Source of the DNA: Intestinibacter sp964449895
GTDB lineage: Bacteria > Bacillota > Clostridia > Peptostreptococcales > Peptostreptococcaceae
Direction of reading: 5' to 3'
Assembly: GCA_964449895.1 (NCBI GenBank)
Contig: CAYVBY010000018.1
Location: 1 to 45,181, forward strand
DNA: 45,181 bases
Made by a program: the position numbers and the translations under genes. Below, in pieces: positions 1 to 9,142 of this stretch. The number at the start of each line of letters is the position of its first letter. Position 1 is the stretch's first letter. Below the pieces are notes generated by a model. The model made no database searches, was not told the origin of the DNA, and was given only the letters and a program-made list of their open reading frames with translations.

Positions 1-1404
1 TCTGAATATATAGCTAATGATGGATACTTAGCTTTAGCTAAATGTTTAGAAGAAATGACTCCTCTAGAAGTTATAGATGAAATGAAAAAATCAGGACTTA
101 GAGGTCGTGGTGGAGCTGGTTTCCCAACTGGATTAAAATGGGCTGCAGCTTATGAAAATCCAAGAAAAGATGGACATAAATACATAGTATGTAATGCTGA
201 CGAAGGTGACCCAGGTGCATTCATGGATAGATCACTTCTTGAAGGTGACCCACATAGTGTATTAGAAGCTATGGCAATAGCTGGATATGCAACAGATTCA
301 GATGTAGGATATATATATATAAGAGCTGAATATCCACTTGCAATAGAAAGATTAAAAATAGCTATAGCTCAAGCTGAAGAAGCTGGAGTTTTAGGAAATA
401 ATATATTAGGAACTGACTTTAACTTCAAAATAGAATTAAAATATGGTGCTGGTGCATTCGTTTGTGGTGAAGGTACTGCACTTATAAAATCTATAGAAGG
501 TAATCGTGGTGAACCTATAGTTAATAAATATTTCCCAACTGAACGTGGTTTATGGGATGCTCCAACAACAGTTAATAATGTTGAAACATTTGGTAATATA
601 CCAGCAATTATAAATAAAGGTGCTGAGTGGTTTTCTTCATTCGGTACAGAAGATTCAAAAGGTACTAAAGTTTTCGCTTTAGGTGGTAAAGTTAATAATG
701 TTGGTCTAGTTGAAGTACCAATGGGAACTACTTTAAGAGAAATCGTTTATGAAATAGGTGGAGGAATACCTGGAGGAAAAGCATTCAAAGCTGTTCAAAC
801 TGGTGGACCATCTGGTGGATGTATATCTGCTAAAGATTTAGATACTCCAATAGATTTTAAATCACTTGCATCAATAGGATCTATGATGGGTTCTGGTGGT
901 ATGCTTGTTCTTGATGAAACTGACTGTATGGTTGATATATCTAAATTCTTCCTTGAATTTACAGTTGAAGAATCATGTGGTAAATGTACTCCATGTCGTG
1001 TAGGTAACAAGAGATTACTTGAAATGTTAACTAAGATATGTGACGGTAAAGGTACTGAACAAGATCTAGTTGACTTAAAAGATTTAGCATTAACTATCAA
1101 AAATGCTTCTTTATGTGGTCTTGGTAAATGTGCTCCAAACCCAGTACTTAGTACATTAGATTGTTTCTATGATGAATATTTAGCTCACGTTAAAGACAAA
1201 AAATGTCCAGCTGCTAAATGTACTGCAATGTTAAATTATGTAATTACTGACGATTGTATAGGATGTGGATTATGTAAGAAAAATTGTCCAGCTGATGCTA
1301 TCACTGGTGAAAAGAAACAAAAACATGTTATCGATACTACTAAGTGTCTAAAATGTGGAGCTTGTATGGAAAAATGTAAGAAAGGCGCAATAATCAAAAT
1401 GTAA
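1..1404 (+). CDS. hydB: NADH-binding flavoprotein subunit of a multimeric [FeFe] hydrogenase (HydB/HndC, NuoF-like), 5' partial
   Basis: The reading frame is open from the first base, so the start lies upstream; 467 residues are visible. The order matches NuoF/HydB. A glycine-rich FMN/NADH segment (GRGGAGFPTG) is near fragment residues 34-43, then the GAGAFVCGEGTALIKSIEG segment. An SLBB-like stretch and the N3-type 4Fe-4S cysteines (ESCGKCTPCRVG plus a later CGLGKC) follow. The C-terminus is a two-cluster ferredoxin domain (CIGCGLCKKNCP and CLKCGACMEKC). This subunit of electron-bifurcating or NAD(P)-linked cytoplasmic hydrogenases exchanges electrons between NAD(P)H and the iron-sulfur chain. 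hydA follows after 74 bp, supporting one operon; the small HydC/NuoE-like subunit would be upstream. Family assignment is firm; NAD versus NADP specificity cannot be read here. Confidence 0.93.
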   Translation, partial: SEYIANDGYLALAKCLEEMTPLEVIDEMKKSGLRGRGGAGFPTGLKWAAAYENPRKDGHKYIVCNADEGDPGAFMDRSLLEGDPHSVLEAMAIAGYATDSDVGYIYIRAEYPLAIERLKIAIAQAEEAGVLGNNILGTDFNFKIELKYGAGAFVCGEGTALIKSIEGNRGEPIVNKYFPTERGLWDAPTTVNNVETFGNIPAIINKGAEWFSSFGTEDSKGTKVFALGGKVNNVGLVEVPMGTTLREIVYEIGGGIPGGKAFKAVQTGGPSGGCISAKDLDTPIDFKSLASIGSMMGSGGMLVLDETDCMVDISKFFLEFTVEESCGKCTPCRVGNKRLLEMLTKICDGKGTEQDLVDLKDLALTIKNASLCGLGKCAPNPVLSTLDCFYDEYLAHVKDKKCPAAKCTAMLNYVITDDCIGCGLCKKNCPADAITGEKKQKHVIDTTKCLKCGACMEKCKKGAIIKM

Positions 1405-1478
1405 TTAAATAATTAATTGATGATTATTACAAAATATACTTGCTAAAATACCGAGCATTTTGAAGGAGGAATCTATTA

Positions 1479-3248
1479 ATGAGTTTAGTTAATTTAACTA
1501 TAAATGGAAAAGCTGTAGCTGTAGAAGAAGGTACTAATATATTAGAAGCAGCTAAGAAAGTAAATATAAAAATACCAAATTTATGTTATTTACATATAGA
1601 TGACATAGGATTTGACAACAGTTGTGCATCATGTCGTGTATGTTTAGTTAGTGCAGACGGAAGATTAGTTCCATCATGTGCAACTTTAGCAAAAGAAGGC
1701 ATGAAAGTATTAACTAATACACCTGAAATAATAGAATTTAGAAAGGGTGTAGTAGAACTTTTATTATCTGATCATCCACAAGATTGTTATACTTGTACAA
1801 AATGTGGTAACTGCCAATTACAAGATATAGCAGTTCAATTAGGAATTAGAGATATTAGATTTAAGGGTGAAAGATTAGAAAAAAATAAAGATAATTCATC
1901 TTTCTCAATAATGAGAGATAATGATAAATGTATATTATGTAGAAGATGTGAAGTAATGTGTAGTAAAGTTCAAACAGTTGGTGTATTATCAGGTGTAGGA
2001 AGAGGATTTGCCACTGAAATAGGAACATTCTTTGATACTGATTTAGCTGAAACTGAATGTACATTCTGTGGTCAATGTATAAACGTATGTCCAACAGGTG
2101 CATTAATTGAAAAAGATAATACAGCACAAGCTTGGAATTTACTTTCACAAAAAGAAAAACCAGTTATGGTTCAAATTGCTCCAGCTGTTAGAGTTGGTAT
2201 AAGTGAAGAATTTGGACTAAAACCAGGCTCTATATCTACTGGTAAGGTAGTAGCAGCTTTAAAAGCTTTAGGATTTGACTATGTATTTGATACTAACTTT
2301 GCAGCTGACTTAACTATAATGGAAGAAGCAAATGAATTTATACAAAGACTTACTAAAGGTGGAGATTTACCAATAATGACTTCATGTTGTCCAGCTTGGG
2401 TTAATTTCTGTGAAAGTCAATATCCAGAATTAACTAAATACTTATCAACTTGTAGATCACCACAAAGTATGTTCTCACCAATAGCTAGATATTACTTTGC
2501 TGACAAAGTATTAGATAAAAAACCTGATGAAGTTTCAGTAGTATCTATAATGCCTTGTGTAGCTAAAAAATATGAAGTAGCTAGAGAAGAATTAGGACAA
2601 GATGGAATAATAGATACTGATTTATCATTAACTGTAAGAGAACTTGCTAGAATGATAAAATCTGCTGGTATAGATTTAGAATGTTTAGAAGATGAACAAT
2701 TTGATAGTCCATTAGGATATTCAACTGGTGCTGCTGATATATTCGGTGTAACAGGTGGTGTTTTAGAAGCAGCTTTAAGAACTGCTTATACAGATGTAAC
2801 TAAAGAAGAATTACCAGAAGATGCTTTAGATTTTAAAGTAGTAAGAGGCTTTGAAGGAATAAAAGAAGCTACTATAAATATAGCTGGTACAGATATAAAT
2901 GTGGTTGCTGCTTCATCTTTAGGATGTGCTAGAAAATTAATGGATGAATTAAAAGCTGATTTAGCTGCTGGTAAGGCTCCTAAATATCACATCATAGAAG
3001 TAATGGCTTGTCCTGGTGGATGTGTAAATGGTGGAGGACAACCATATACTAATGGAGATTATGAAAAAGTTAAAGCTAGAGGTGCTGGATTATATGAAAT
3101 AGATATGAATAAACCTCAACGTAAATCTCATCAAAATGAAGACATCAAGAAATTATATGATGAATTCTTAGGTGAAAGAGGCGGACATAACGCTCATAAA
3201 TATTTACATACTCACTACTTTGATAAGAGTAATCCATATTCTAAATAG
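1479..3248 (+). CDS. hydA: [FeFe] hydrogenase catalytic subunit
   Basis: 589 residues; reduces protons to H2 or oxidises H2 in the cytoplasm. Domains in order: a 2Fe-2S plant-type ferredoxin domain (Cys at about 36, 49, 52, 55, 67); a His-ligated 4Fe-4S motif (H99, C103, C106, C112); a 2x4Fe-4S domain (CILCRRCEVMC 151-161, CTFCGQCINVC 194-204); then the H-cluster domain. All three signatures are intact: TSCCPAW (301-307), MPC...K..E (358-366) and EVMACPGGCVNGGGQP (507-522). The start is supported by GAAGGAGG nine bases upstream. Its position directly behind the HydB-type gene indicates a HydABC-like complex coupled to NAD(P) and ferredoxin. A terminator follows at 3273. Confidence 0.97.
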   Translation: MSLVNLTINGKAVAVEEGTNILEAAKKVNIKIPNLCYLHIDDIGFDNSCASCRVCLVSADGRLVPSCATLAKEGMKVLTNTPEIIEFRKGVVELLLSDHPQDCYTCTKCGNCQLQDIAVQLGIRDIRFKGERLEKNKDNSSFSIMRDNDKCILCRRCEVMCSKVQTVGVLSGVGRGFATEIGTFFDTDLAETECTFCGQCINVCPTGALIEKDNTAQAWNLLSQKEKPVMVQIAPAVRVGISEEFGLKPGSISTGKVVAALKALGFDYVFDTNFAADLTIMEEANEFIQRLTKGGDLPIMTSCCPAWVNFCESQYPELTKYLSTCRSPQSMFSPIARYYFADKVLDKKPDEVSVVSIMPCVAKKYEVAREELGQDGIIDTDLSLTVRELARMIKSAGIDLECLEDEQFDSPLGYSTGAADIFGVTGGVLEAALRTAYTDVTKEELPEDALDFKVVRGFEGIKEATINIAGTDINVVAASSLGCARKLMDELKADLAAGKAPKYHIIEVMACPGGCVNGGGQPYTNGDYEKVKARGAGLYEIDMNKPQRKSHQNEDIKKLYDEFLGERGGHNAHKYLHTHYFDKSNPYSK

Positions 3249-3272
3249 TATAATTTTGTAAATTAATAAATT

Positions 3273-3306
3273 AAAGAAGGTGTTTAAAAAACATCTTCTT
3301 TTACTT
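3273..3306 (+). terminator. Rho-independent terminator after hydA
   Basis: The arms AAAGAAGGTGT and ACATCTTCTTT pair over 11 bp with one G-T wobble and a 7-nt loop. The descending arm runs into a T-rich tract. It sits 25 bases after the hydA stop codon. Confidence 0.8.
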
Positions 3307-3508
3307 TATAAGGCATAGGAAATTATATTTTTAAAATATCTTTAGGATAAAGATTTCTTTACAAGTTTACAATGAAAAATTCGAAATTTTTAAAATTTTT
3401 TAAAAAAAATAATTATTAATGTAGAAAAATTGTGATAAATAATATAATATTATTTGTATATACATTATATAAACAACATTATTATATTTTAATTAGGGGT
3501 GGTTTAAA

Positions 3509-4792
3509 ATGAAAAAGGTAACATACTTAACAGAGTCTGCTAAGAAATTTACAAAAGAACAGGCTATAGCTGAAGCAAAAAGATGTTTATTATGTGAAGA
3601 GGAATATTGTAACAAAAAATGTCCTATAGGAAGTAATCCAAAGGAATATATAAAATTAGTTGCAACAGAACAATTTGATAAAGCAATAGGATTAATAAGA
3701 GATAACAATCCTTTATTCTACTCAATATGTACAAGAGTATGTCCTTATGATAGTTATTGCGTAGGTGGATGTAGACAAAGTAAATTAGATGAAGATCCTA
3801 TAATGGTACCTTATATCCAAAAATATTTAACTGATTACTGTGATCAAAATCCAAACTTAATAACAAGTGGTAATGTAGCAGAGAAAAAAGTAGGCAAAAA
3901 AGTAGCAATAATAGGTTCTGGGCCTGCTGGACTTACAGCTGCTGCAGTATTAGGTCAAAGAGGATATGAAGTAACTGTATTTGAAGCTAAAGATGAAGTT
4001 GGTGGATGGTTAAGTTATGGTATACCACCACATAGATTACCTAAAGAAGTTATTAAAAAAGATTTATACTATATACAAAGTTTAGGTGTAGAATTTAGAA
4101 CTAAATGTATGGTAGGTAGAGATATAAGTTTAGATCAATTAAAAGAAGAAGGATTTAAAGCATTTTTAATATCAACAGGATTTACTATAGGTAGAGTTTT
4201 AAATATAGAAGGTCATGATTTAGATGGAGTTATAGATGCAGTAACTTTCTTATCAGAAGCTAAATCTAAAGATGGAAAAATCATACCAGGAAAGAGTGCT
4301 GTTGTAATAGGTGGTGGAGATGTTGCCATGGACTGTGGTACAACTGCTAAATTAACAGGATATGAAAAAGTTAGAATAATGGTTAGAAACTCAATAGAAG
4401 AAATGACTGCTAGTGCAAAAGAATTAAAATATCTTCAACAAATAGGAGTTCCTGTAATAGACTGGATGGATTCAGTAAGAATAGTAGGAGAAAATGGAAA
4501 AGTAGTTGGTATGGAATTTAAAGGTACTGATGATGGTTCTAAATTATACTTAGAATGTGATAAAGTTATATTTGCAGTAGGACAAATGCCTGGAGCTATA
4601 AAAACTATAGCACCTGTAGAAGTTGATGAAAGAGGTATGGTAGTTATAGATGATGAATTTAAAACATCAGAAGTAGGCGTTTTCGCAGCTGGAGATATAA
4701 GTAAAGCAAAAGCTGATAAAACTGCTTGTTATGCAACTGCTTTAGGTAAAAAAGTAGCAGATTCTATGGATAAATATTTACAAACATTATAA
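3509..4792 (+). CDS. GltD/NfnB-like FAD- and NAD(P)-dependent oxidoreductase
   Basis: 427 residues. The N-terminal segment (about 1-110) carries the cysteine pattern of the GltD-type iron-sulfur domain (CLLCEEEYCNKKCP, then CTRVCPYDSYCVGGC). An FAD Rossmann motif GSGPAGLTAA follows near residue 136, and a second dinucleotide motif GGGDVAMDCG near residue 270. The C-terminal FAAGDIS is the usual FAD-contacting motif of this family. Relatives are the glutamate synthase small subunit, NfnB/SfrB and the N-terminal half of dihydropyrimidine dehydrogenase. No GltB-like large subunit is adjacent, and the gene follows the hydrogenase, so an electron-transfer role with ferredoxin and NAD(P)H is more likely than glutamate synthesis; that is inference. 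A GGGGTGG ribosome site precedes the ATG. Confidence 0.85.
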   Translation: MKKVTYLTESAKKFTKEQAIAEAKRCLLCEEEYCNKKCPIGSNPKEYIKLVATEQFDKAIGLIRDNNPLFYSICTRVCPYDSYCVGGCRQSKLDEDPIMVPYIQKYLTDYCDQNPNLITSGNVAEKKVGKKVAIIGSGPAGLTAAAVLGQRGYEVTVFEAKDEVGGWLSYGIPPHRLPKEVIKKDLYYIQSLGVEFRTKCMVGRDISLDQLKEEGFKAFLISTGFTIGRVLNIEGHDLDGVIDAVTFLSEAKSKDGKIIPGKSAVVIGGGDVAMDCGTTAKLTGYEKVRIMVRNSIEEMTASAKELKYLQQIGVPVIDWMDSVRIVGENGKVVGMEFKGTDDGSKLYLECDKVIFAVGQMPGAIKTIAPVEVDERGMVVIDDEFKTSEVGVFAAGDISKAKADKTACYATALGKKVADSMDKYLQTL

Positions 4793-4902
4793 ACCGTAGT
4801 TTATTTAAATAAATTAAAAAAAAGTTGTTAATATATACGTTAGAGGGGTATAATATTTAATGTAAATATTATTGTTAACTAATGTGTATAAATTAAAAGC
4901 TT

Positions 4903-4929
4903 AGGAGCCTTAGGGCTCCTTTTCTTTTT
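4903..4929 (+). terminator. Rho-independent terminator
   Basis: Arms AGGAGCC and GGCTCCT pair perfectly around the loop TTAG and are followed by TTTCTTTTT. It probably ends the hydrogenase/oxidoreductase transcript. Confidence 0.88.
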
Positions 4930-5084
4930 GGAAAATCGAATTATGTAATAATTTGATTAACGAAATAAAAAATTTTTAAAAGGTATTTATAAATAAAAAA
5001 TAGAAATATAATAATAAAATAAACCATAAATTCATTCTAACTTTTAAGACAGAGTAGACATATATTTTTAGATTCCCCAAAATA

Positions 5085-5115
5085 GGGCTATCGCAAATAA
5101 AACTTGCGATAGCCC
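5085..5115 (-). terminator. Long perfect hairpin, likely terminator of the DUF975 gene
   Basis: Arms GGGCTATCGCAA and TTGCGATAGCCC form a perfect 12-bp stem with a 7-nt loop. It lies 85 bases beyond the end of the minus-strand membrane gene. The T-tract on the minus strand is weak (TATTTTGGGG), so a dispersed palindrome or RNA-stability element is the alternative. Confidence 0.5.
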
Positions 5116-5200
5116 ACCTTATGTTAGAACTTTAGTATATATATTAATAGACTAAAGTTTATTACATTAATAATGTTACTTTTTAGAAGTAGTAATAATA

Positions 5201-5839
5201 TTAATAAAAAGTTTTTAAATTTTTTACTCTTTTTAATTCTAAGTAATAATTTGATAGACTTATACTAAAATATGGGAATACCCAAAGAAGTCCAATACCT
5301 AAAGTCAAACATCCAACTATTAACCAACCTATAAAAGATACTCCTAAAACTATAATTTTGAAAAAATGACCTCTTATAAGTTCCATACTTGTTTGAACTG
5401 CATCTAATATACTAGCATTTGTATCTAATATTATTATCATAGAAAAAGAAAAATAAATTTCTATAACTAATATAAATAATGTTACAAATGGAACTAAAAA
5501 TACACTAACTACAGCTGATAGATATGTTATTAAAAAAGTTGCTATATACATAAGTGCAGAATATATAAGACATTTTAATAATTTTTCAGGTGAAACATAA
5601 AGCCAAGAAAAATTAACTTGTTTAAAGTCATCATTTTTAGCTATGTTTAAAAATAGCATAGATGTAAATACACTTGATACAGATGTAAATAAGAAAGAAA
5701 TTATTTGGCCAATAGTTCCTGGAAAATAACTAATAAGAGCACTTGTTAAAATTACAATAGCAGTTACAAAGACAGGTATATGCCAGTAAGCATTTAATTT
5801 TCGTTTTGAATCGATTTTAACTTCTGATATACTTTTCAT
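5201..5839 (-). CDS. DUF975-like integral membrane protein
   Basis: 212 residues, strongly hydrophobic, with about five or six predicted membrane segments. A short charged cytoplasmic start (SEVKIDSKRKLN) leads into the first helix. The pattern of long helices, a mid-protein SMELIRGHFFK-like amphipathic stretch and a C-terminal LGIGLLWVFPY segment fits DUF975 proteins of Firmicutes, whose function is unknown. It is transcribed alone, divergent from the lipoprotein gene. A GAGGAAATTTTT ribosome site precedes the ATG. The family call rests on overall pattern only. Confidence 0.6.
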   Translation of the reverse strand: MKSISEVKIDSKRKLNAYWHIPVFVTAIVILTSALISYFPGTIGQIISFLFTSVSSVFTSMLFLNIAKNDDFKQVNFSWLYVSPEKLLKCLIYSALMYIATFLITYLSAVVSVFLVPFVTLFILVIEIYFSFSMIIILDTNASILDAVQTSMELIRGHFFKIIVLGVSFIGWLIVGCLTLGIGLLWVFPYFSISLSNYYLELKRVKNLKTFY

Positions 5840-5972
5840 AAAAATTTCCTCACTTTATAAATTTATCTTATTAATATTTATTTTATCACATTATATAAAG
5901 ATAATAAAATTGTAACAATATTTTAGAAACAGAATATAATATATCATGTTTATTTTTATATGGAGGAATATA

Positions 5973-6995
5973 ATGTTAAAAAAAATTATTTCAACTGTAA
6001 GTGCTACTGCACTAGGAATTTGTTGTCTAACAGGATGTGGGAATGAAACTTCTGAAAATAAGTTAGAAGAAGTAACTGTAGCTGAAGTTACACATTCCGT
6101 ATTTTATGCACCTCAATATGTTGCAATGAGTCAAGGATTCTTTGAAGAAGAAGGACTAAAAATTGACTTAATAAATACACAAGGTGCAGACAAAACTATG
6201 TCAGCTTTAATATCTGAAGAAGCAGATATTGGTCTTATGGGACCCGAAGCATCTATTTATATTTATAATCAAGGTGAAGAAAATTACGCTGTAAACTTTG
6301 CACAACTTACTCAATGTGATGGAAGCTTCTTAGTTTCTAGAGAAAATATAAAAGATTTTTCCTATGAAGATTTAAAAGGCAAAGAAGTACTTGGAGGTAG
6401 AAAAGGTGGAGTACCTCTTATGACATTGGAATATGTATTAAAACAAAATAATATTGAAATAGGAGAAAATACAGCTAAAGGACAATGTAATTTAAGAACA
6501 GATGTTCAGTTCGGAGCTATGGCGGGAGCATTTGCAGCAGGAGAAGCTGATTTTACAACCGCATTTGAGCCAACAGCAAGTCAACTTGAAAAAGATGGTG
6601 TTGGATTTATAGTTTCATCAATAGGTGCAGATTCAGGTAAAATACCTTATACTGCTTATTCAGCAACTAAATCTTATATGGATAAAAATAGTGATATTTT
6701 AGAAAAATTCACAAGAGCAATATATAAAGCTCAAATTTGGTGTATGGAAGCTACAGATAAACAGATAGCTGAAGCTATACAGCCTTATTTTAAAGATAAT
6801 ACAATAGAAGAACTTATGATAGTTGCACAAAAATATAGAGAAATAAATGCTTGGTGTGAAAGTCCTTATTTTGAAGAAGAAAGCTTAGATAATTTGATGA
6901 AAGTTATGGAGACAGCTGGAGAACTTGATCAGAGAGTTCCTTATGATAAGATAGTCGATACTGGCATTGCTCAAAAGATTATAGATGAGAATTAA
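5973..6995 (+). CDS. ABC transporter substrate-binding lipoprotein, SsuA/NMT1 (THI5-like) family
   Basis: 340 residues from the ATG that follows TGGAGGAATATA; an in-frame ATG 27 bases earlier has no ribosome site. The signal peptide ends in a lipobox LTGC (lipidated Cys at 22). The mature part begins with the NMT1-type motif FYAPQYVAMSQGFFEEEGL and has the family's ISEEADIGLMGPEAS and GRKGGVPLMTLEY segments. Such proteins deliver sulfonates, nitrate-like anions, pyrimidine precursors or similar small molecules to an SsuBC-type transporter. No permease or ATPase is adjacent; the matching kind of ATPase lies 14 kb away at 20878 and is broken by the prophage. Whether they once worked together is inference. 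Confidence 0.85.
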   Translation: MLKKIISTVSATALGICCLTGCGNETSENKLEEVTVAEVTHSVFYAPQYVAMSQGFFEEEGLKIDLINTQGADKTMSALISEEADIGLMGPEASIYIYNQGEENYAVNFAQLTQCDGSFLVSRENIKDFSYEDLKGKEVLGGRKGGVPLMTLEYVLKQNNIEIGENTAKGQCNLRTDVQFGAMAGAFAAGEADFTTAFEPTASQLEKDGVGFIVSSIGADSGKIPYTAYSATKSYMDKNSDILEKFTRAIYKAQIWCMEATDKQIAEAIQPYFKDNTIEELMIVAQKYREINAWCESPYFEEESLDNLMKVMETAGELDQRVPYDKIVDTGIAQKIIDEN

Positions 6996-7006
6996 GTAAG
7001 TTTTGT

Positions 7007-7048
7007 AAGCTATGGAATTATGTATTTTCCATAGCTTTATTTTTTTTA
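7007..7048 (+). terminator. Rho-independent terminator after the lipoprotein gene
   Basis: Arms AAGCTATGGAA and TTCCATAGCTT form a perfect 11-bp stem, followed by TATTTTTTTT. It isolates the lipoprotein gene from the cas operon downstream. Confidence 0.9.
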
Positions 7049-7152
7049 TAAAAAATGTAGAAAAGTACATATTTGTGTACAGTACAGTTGTTGAGAAAAA
7101 TAAAAAAATAATATATTATCTATATATATATAGATAAATAGGAGGTGTAAAG

Positions 7153-9024
7153 ATGGATGCAATTAGGAAAATTGGTATTTCTAAATACAACTCAATTGAA
7201 TCTGAAGATAAACTTTTAGAGGTATTTACAGAGAATTTCAATGGAACTAAATATAATAAAGTTTTAGAAATTAGGATATCTAAACATGAAAAATTATATA
7301 AATTCCTCAAAATAAACATTAGAGAGTATGACGATTCACTTAAGTTTAAATACCTATATAGAGCAGGATCATCTAGAGGAACAGATATAACACCTACAGC
7401 CAAATTAACAGACCCTAAAAAAACTTATCCCAATAAACTTGTCCAAGGATTTAAAGAAGCTCTAGATTATTCAGATATAGATTCAGATGACGAAGTTTTT
7501 CAAAAAGAAATATTACAAAACATATATGACATTCTAAATAATAATTCCAAAGAAATTTTGACACAAATAGAAAAGATATTTAATGAAACTCCTAGTAAAG
7601 AGAGAGCTTTCATATTAACAGTAGTTATTGAAGAAGATAATAAGGAATACTATATAGGAGATTTTGAAGTATTTAAAAGAAGAATTAAAGAAATACCAGT
7701 TCAGAAATTTTATCATAGTGCAACAAATAATAAGGATTCTAAAGGTGAAGAAGAAATTTGTTGTATATGTCATAGTAAAAAAAGTGAAGTATTCGGTTTA
7801 GCTAGTCCTTTTGCTTTTTATACTATAGATAAACCAGGATATATAAGTGGCGGATTTAATTATGAAAAATCATGGAAAAATTATCCTGTTTGTAAAGAGT
7901 GTGCTATTCAATTGGAGTTAGGTAAATCTTATTTAGATCAACATCTTACTTTATCATTTTATGGCAGGAGATTTTATTTAATACCTAATTTGATTTATGA
8001 TAAAGAGTTAAATGAGGTATTAATAAGATATCAGAGAGAGTTTGAAAGAGGGAATGAAGAAGAAAATAAAAAAAGTACTAAAATGACAATTAAAGAAAAT
8101 CGTATTGAAGAAAAAATTTTCAAAATATTAGGAGAAGAAAAAGGTAATATAACTTTTGATTTAATGTTTATTGAAGCAAACAATAATGCATTAAATATTC
8201 TTTTAAATATTGAAGATGTATATCCCTCTACCTTTAAAAAATTATATAAAGAATGGGAAAATATAAAGAAAATGGAATTTTTTAAGGGAATATCTTATTT
8301 AGCTAATTTTGGATATTTAAATATGTTATTTAATTTAAAAGAAAATAATAGATATTTTTTAGAAATGGTAGACAATATAATAGGAAAAGGAAAAATAGAG
8401 TATAAATTTTTGATACCTTTTATAAATTTAAAATTGAAAGAAAGTTTTAAAATAGAAGAAAAAGGCGAAATGGTAAAAGGTGAAGATAATTATTATATTG
8501 CTACTATGAGAGCATATACATTTTTATATTATCTTTATAAAATAGAAAAATTTAAAAATAAAGGGGAAGAAGGTGTAGAAGACATGGATAGAGAAGTTTG
8601 GGATATAAAAGATTTTGAAAATAAGAGAGCTGTTTTTGATGATTATTTTGAAAAAAATAAAGCCTTTTTTGATACTCATTCTAAAAAAGCTGTATTTATG
8701 ATTGGATATTTGAGCAAAAAGCTTATAAATTTACAAGCAAATCAAGAAGCTGGAAGAAAACCTTTTATGAATAATTTAAATGGTCTTACTTTAAATAAAA
8801 AAGATGTATTGAGACTTTTGCCTAAAATTCAAGGAAAGTTAATGGAATATAATAAAGAATATTATAATGAAGAAATATTATATGCATCAGAATTTTTAAT
8901 AGATAGCAATAATTTAGATAATTTATCTAATTTAGATATACCTTTATATTTTTCATTAGGTATGGCTATGGTAAAAAAATTTAATTTTAGAATTAAGGAA
9001 GAGGAAGAATTTTCTGATAAATAA
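7153..9024 (+). CDS. cas8b: Type I-B Cascade large subunit Cas8b (TM1802/Csh1 family)
   Basis: 623 residues. In type I-B Cascade the large subunit recognises the PAM and supports R-loop formation. A zinc-finger-like four-cysteine segment is visible near residues 203-250 (CCICHSKKSEVFG ... PVCKECA), typical of TM1802/Csh1 proteins. The remainder is Lys/Glu/Ile-rich and divergent, as usual for Cas8. It is the first gene of the cas cluster, with AGGAGGTG just before the ATG and a likely promoter in the AT-rich 100 bp upstream. The subtype call also rests on the adjacent Csh2-type Cas7 and Cas5. An unusual hairpin separates it from cas7. Confidence 0.88.
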   Translation: MDAIRKIGISKYNSIESEDKLLEVFTENFNGTKYNKVLEIRISKHEKLYKFLKINIREYDDSLKFKYLYRAGSSRGTDITPTAKLTDPKKTYPNKLVQGFKEALDYSDIDSDDEVFQKEILQNIYDILNNNSKEILTQIEKIFNETPSKERAFILTVVIEEDNKEYYIGDFEVFKRRIKEIPVQKFYHSATNNKDSKGEEEICCICHSKKSEVFGLASPFAFYTIDKPGYISGGFNYEKSWKNYPVCKECAIQLELGKSYLDQHLTLSFYGRRFYLIPNLIYDKELNEVLIRYQREFERGNEEENKKSTKMTIKENRIEEKIFKILGEEKGNITFDLMFIEANNNALNILLNIEDVYPSTFKKLYKEWENIKKMEFFKGISYLANFGYLNMLFNLKENNRYFLEMVDNIIGKGKIEYKFLIPFINLKLKESFKIEEKGEMVKGEDNYYIATMRAYTFLYYLYKIEKFKNKGEEGVEDMDREVWDIKDFENKRAVFDDYFEKNKAFFDTHSKKAVFMIGYLSKKLINLQANQEAGRKPFMNNLNGLTLNKKDVLRLLPKIQGKLMEYNKEYYNEEILYASEFLIDSNNLDNLSNLDIPLYFSLGMAMVKKFNFRIKEEEEFSDK

Positions 9025-9068
9025 ATTTTCTAAAAGTAATTTTTATTGAAATATAATGATATTTTAAT

Positions 9069-9099
9069 ATTCTTGGCTCTTATGAATAGAGCCAAGAAT
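9069..9099 (+). promoter_or_regulatory. Strong hairpin between cas8b and cas7
   Basis: Arms ATTCTTGGCTCT and AGAGCCAAGAAT are perfectly complementary over 12 bp with a 7-nt loop. No T-tract follows, so it is a poor terminator. It may set an mRNA processing or stability boundary that lets Cas7, the multi-copy backbone, be made in excess over Cas8b. That role is inference. Confidence 0.65.
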
Positions 9100-9142
9100 G
9101 AAATATAAATAAGTTAAGAGAATGATTTAAAAGAAAGGGAGA

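Larger units (their letters stand above)
4793..5200. other. Intergenic region with two hairpins, no gene
   Basis: This AT-rich gap holds the terminator at 4903-4929 and the long hairpin at 5085-5115. Upstream of the first hairpin are the strings GTTGTTAATATAT and ATTGTTAACTAAT. They resemble Rex half-sites but do not form the full TTGTTAA-N4-TTAACAA operator. I see no coding sequence here. Confidence 0.6.

Noticed and set aside
795..2148. Minus-strand frames opposite hydB and hydA
   Set aside because: Shadows of well-supported genes with complete iron-sulfur and H-cluster motifs on the plus strand.
4830..4885. Rex operator near the hydrogenase genes
   Set aside because: TTGTTAA half-sites occur, but the second half does not form TTAACAA at the right spacing.
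5946..5972. Earlier ATG for the substrate-binding lipoprotein
   Set aside because: No ribosome site, and it would add nine residues before a perfectly normal signal peptide; the ATG at 5973 follows TGGAGG.
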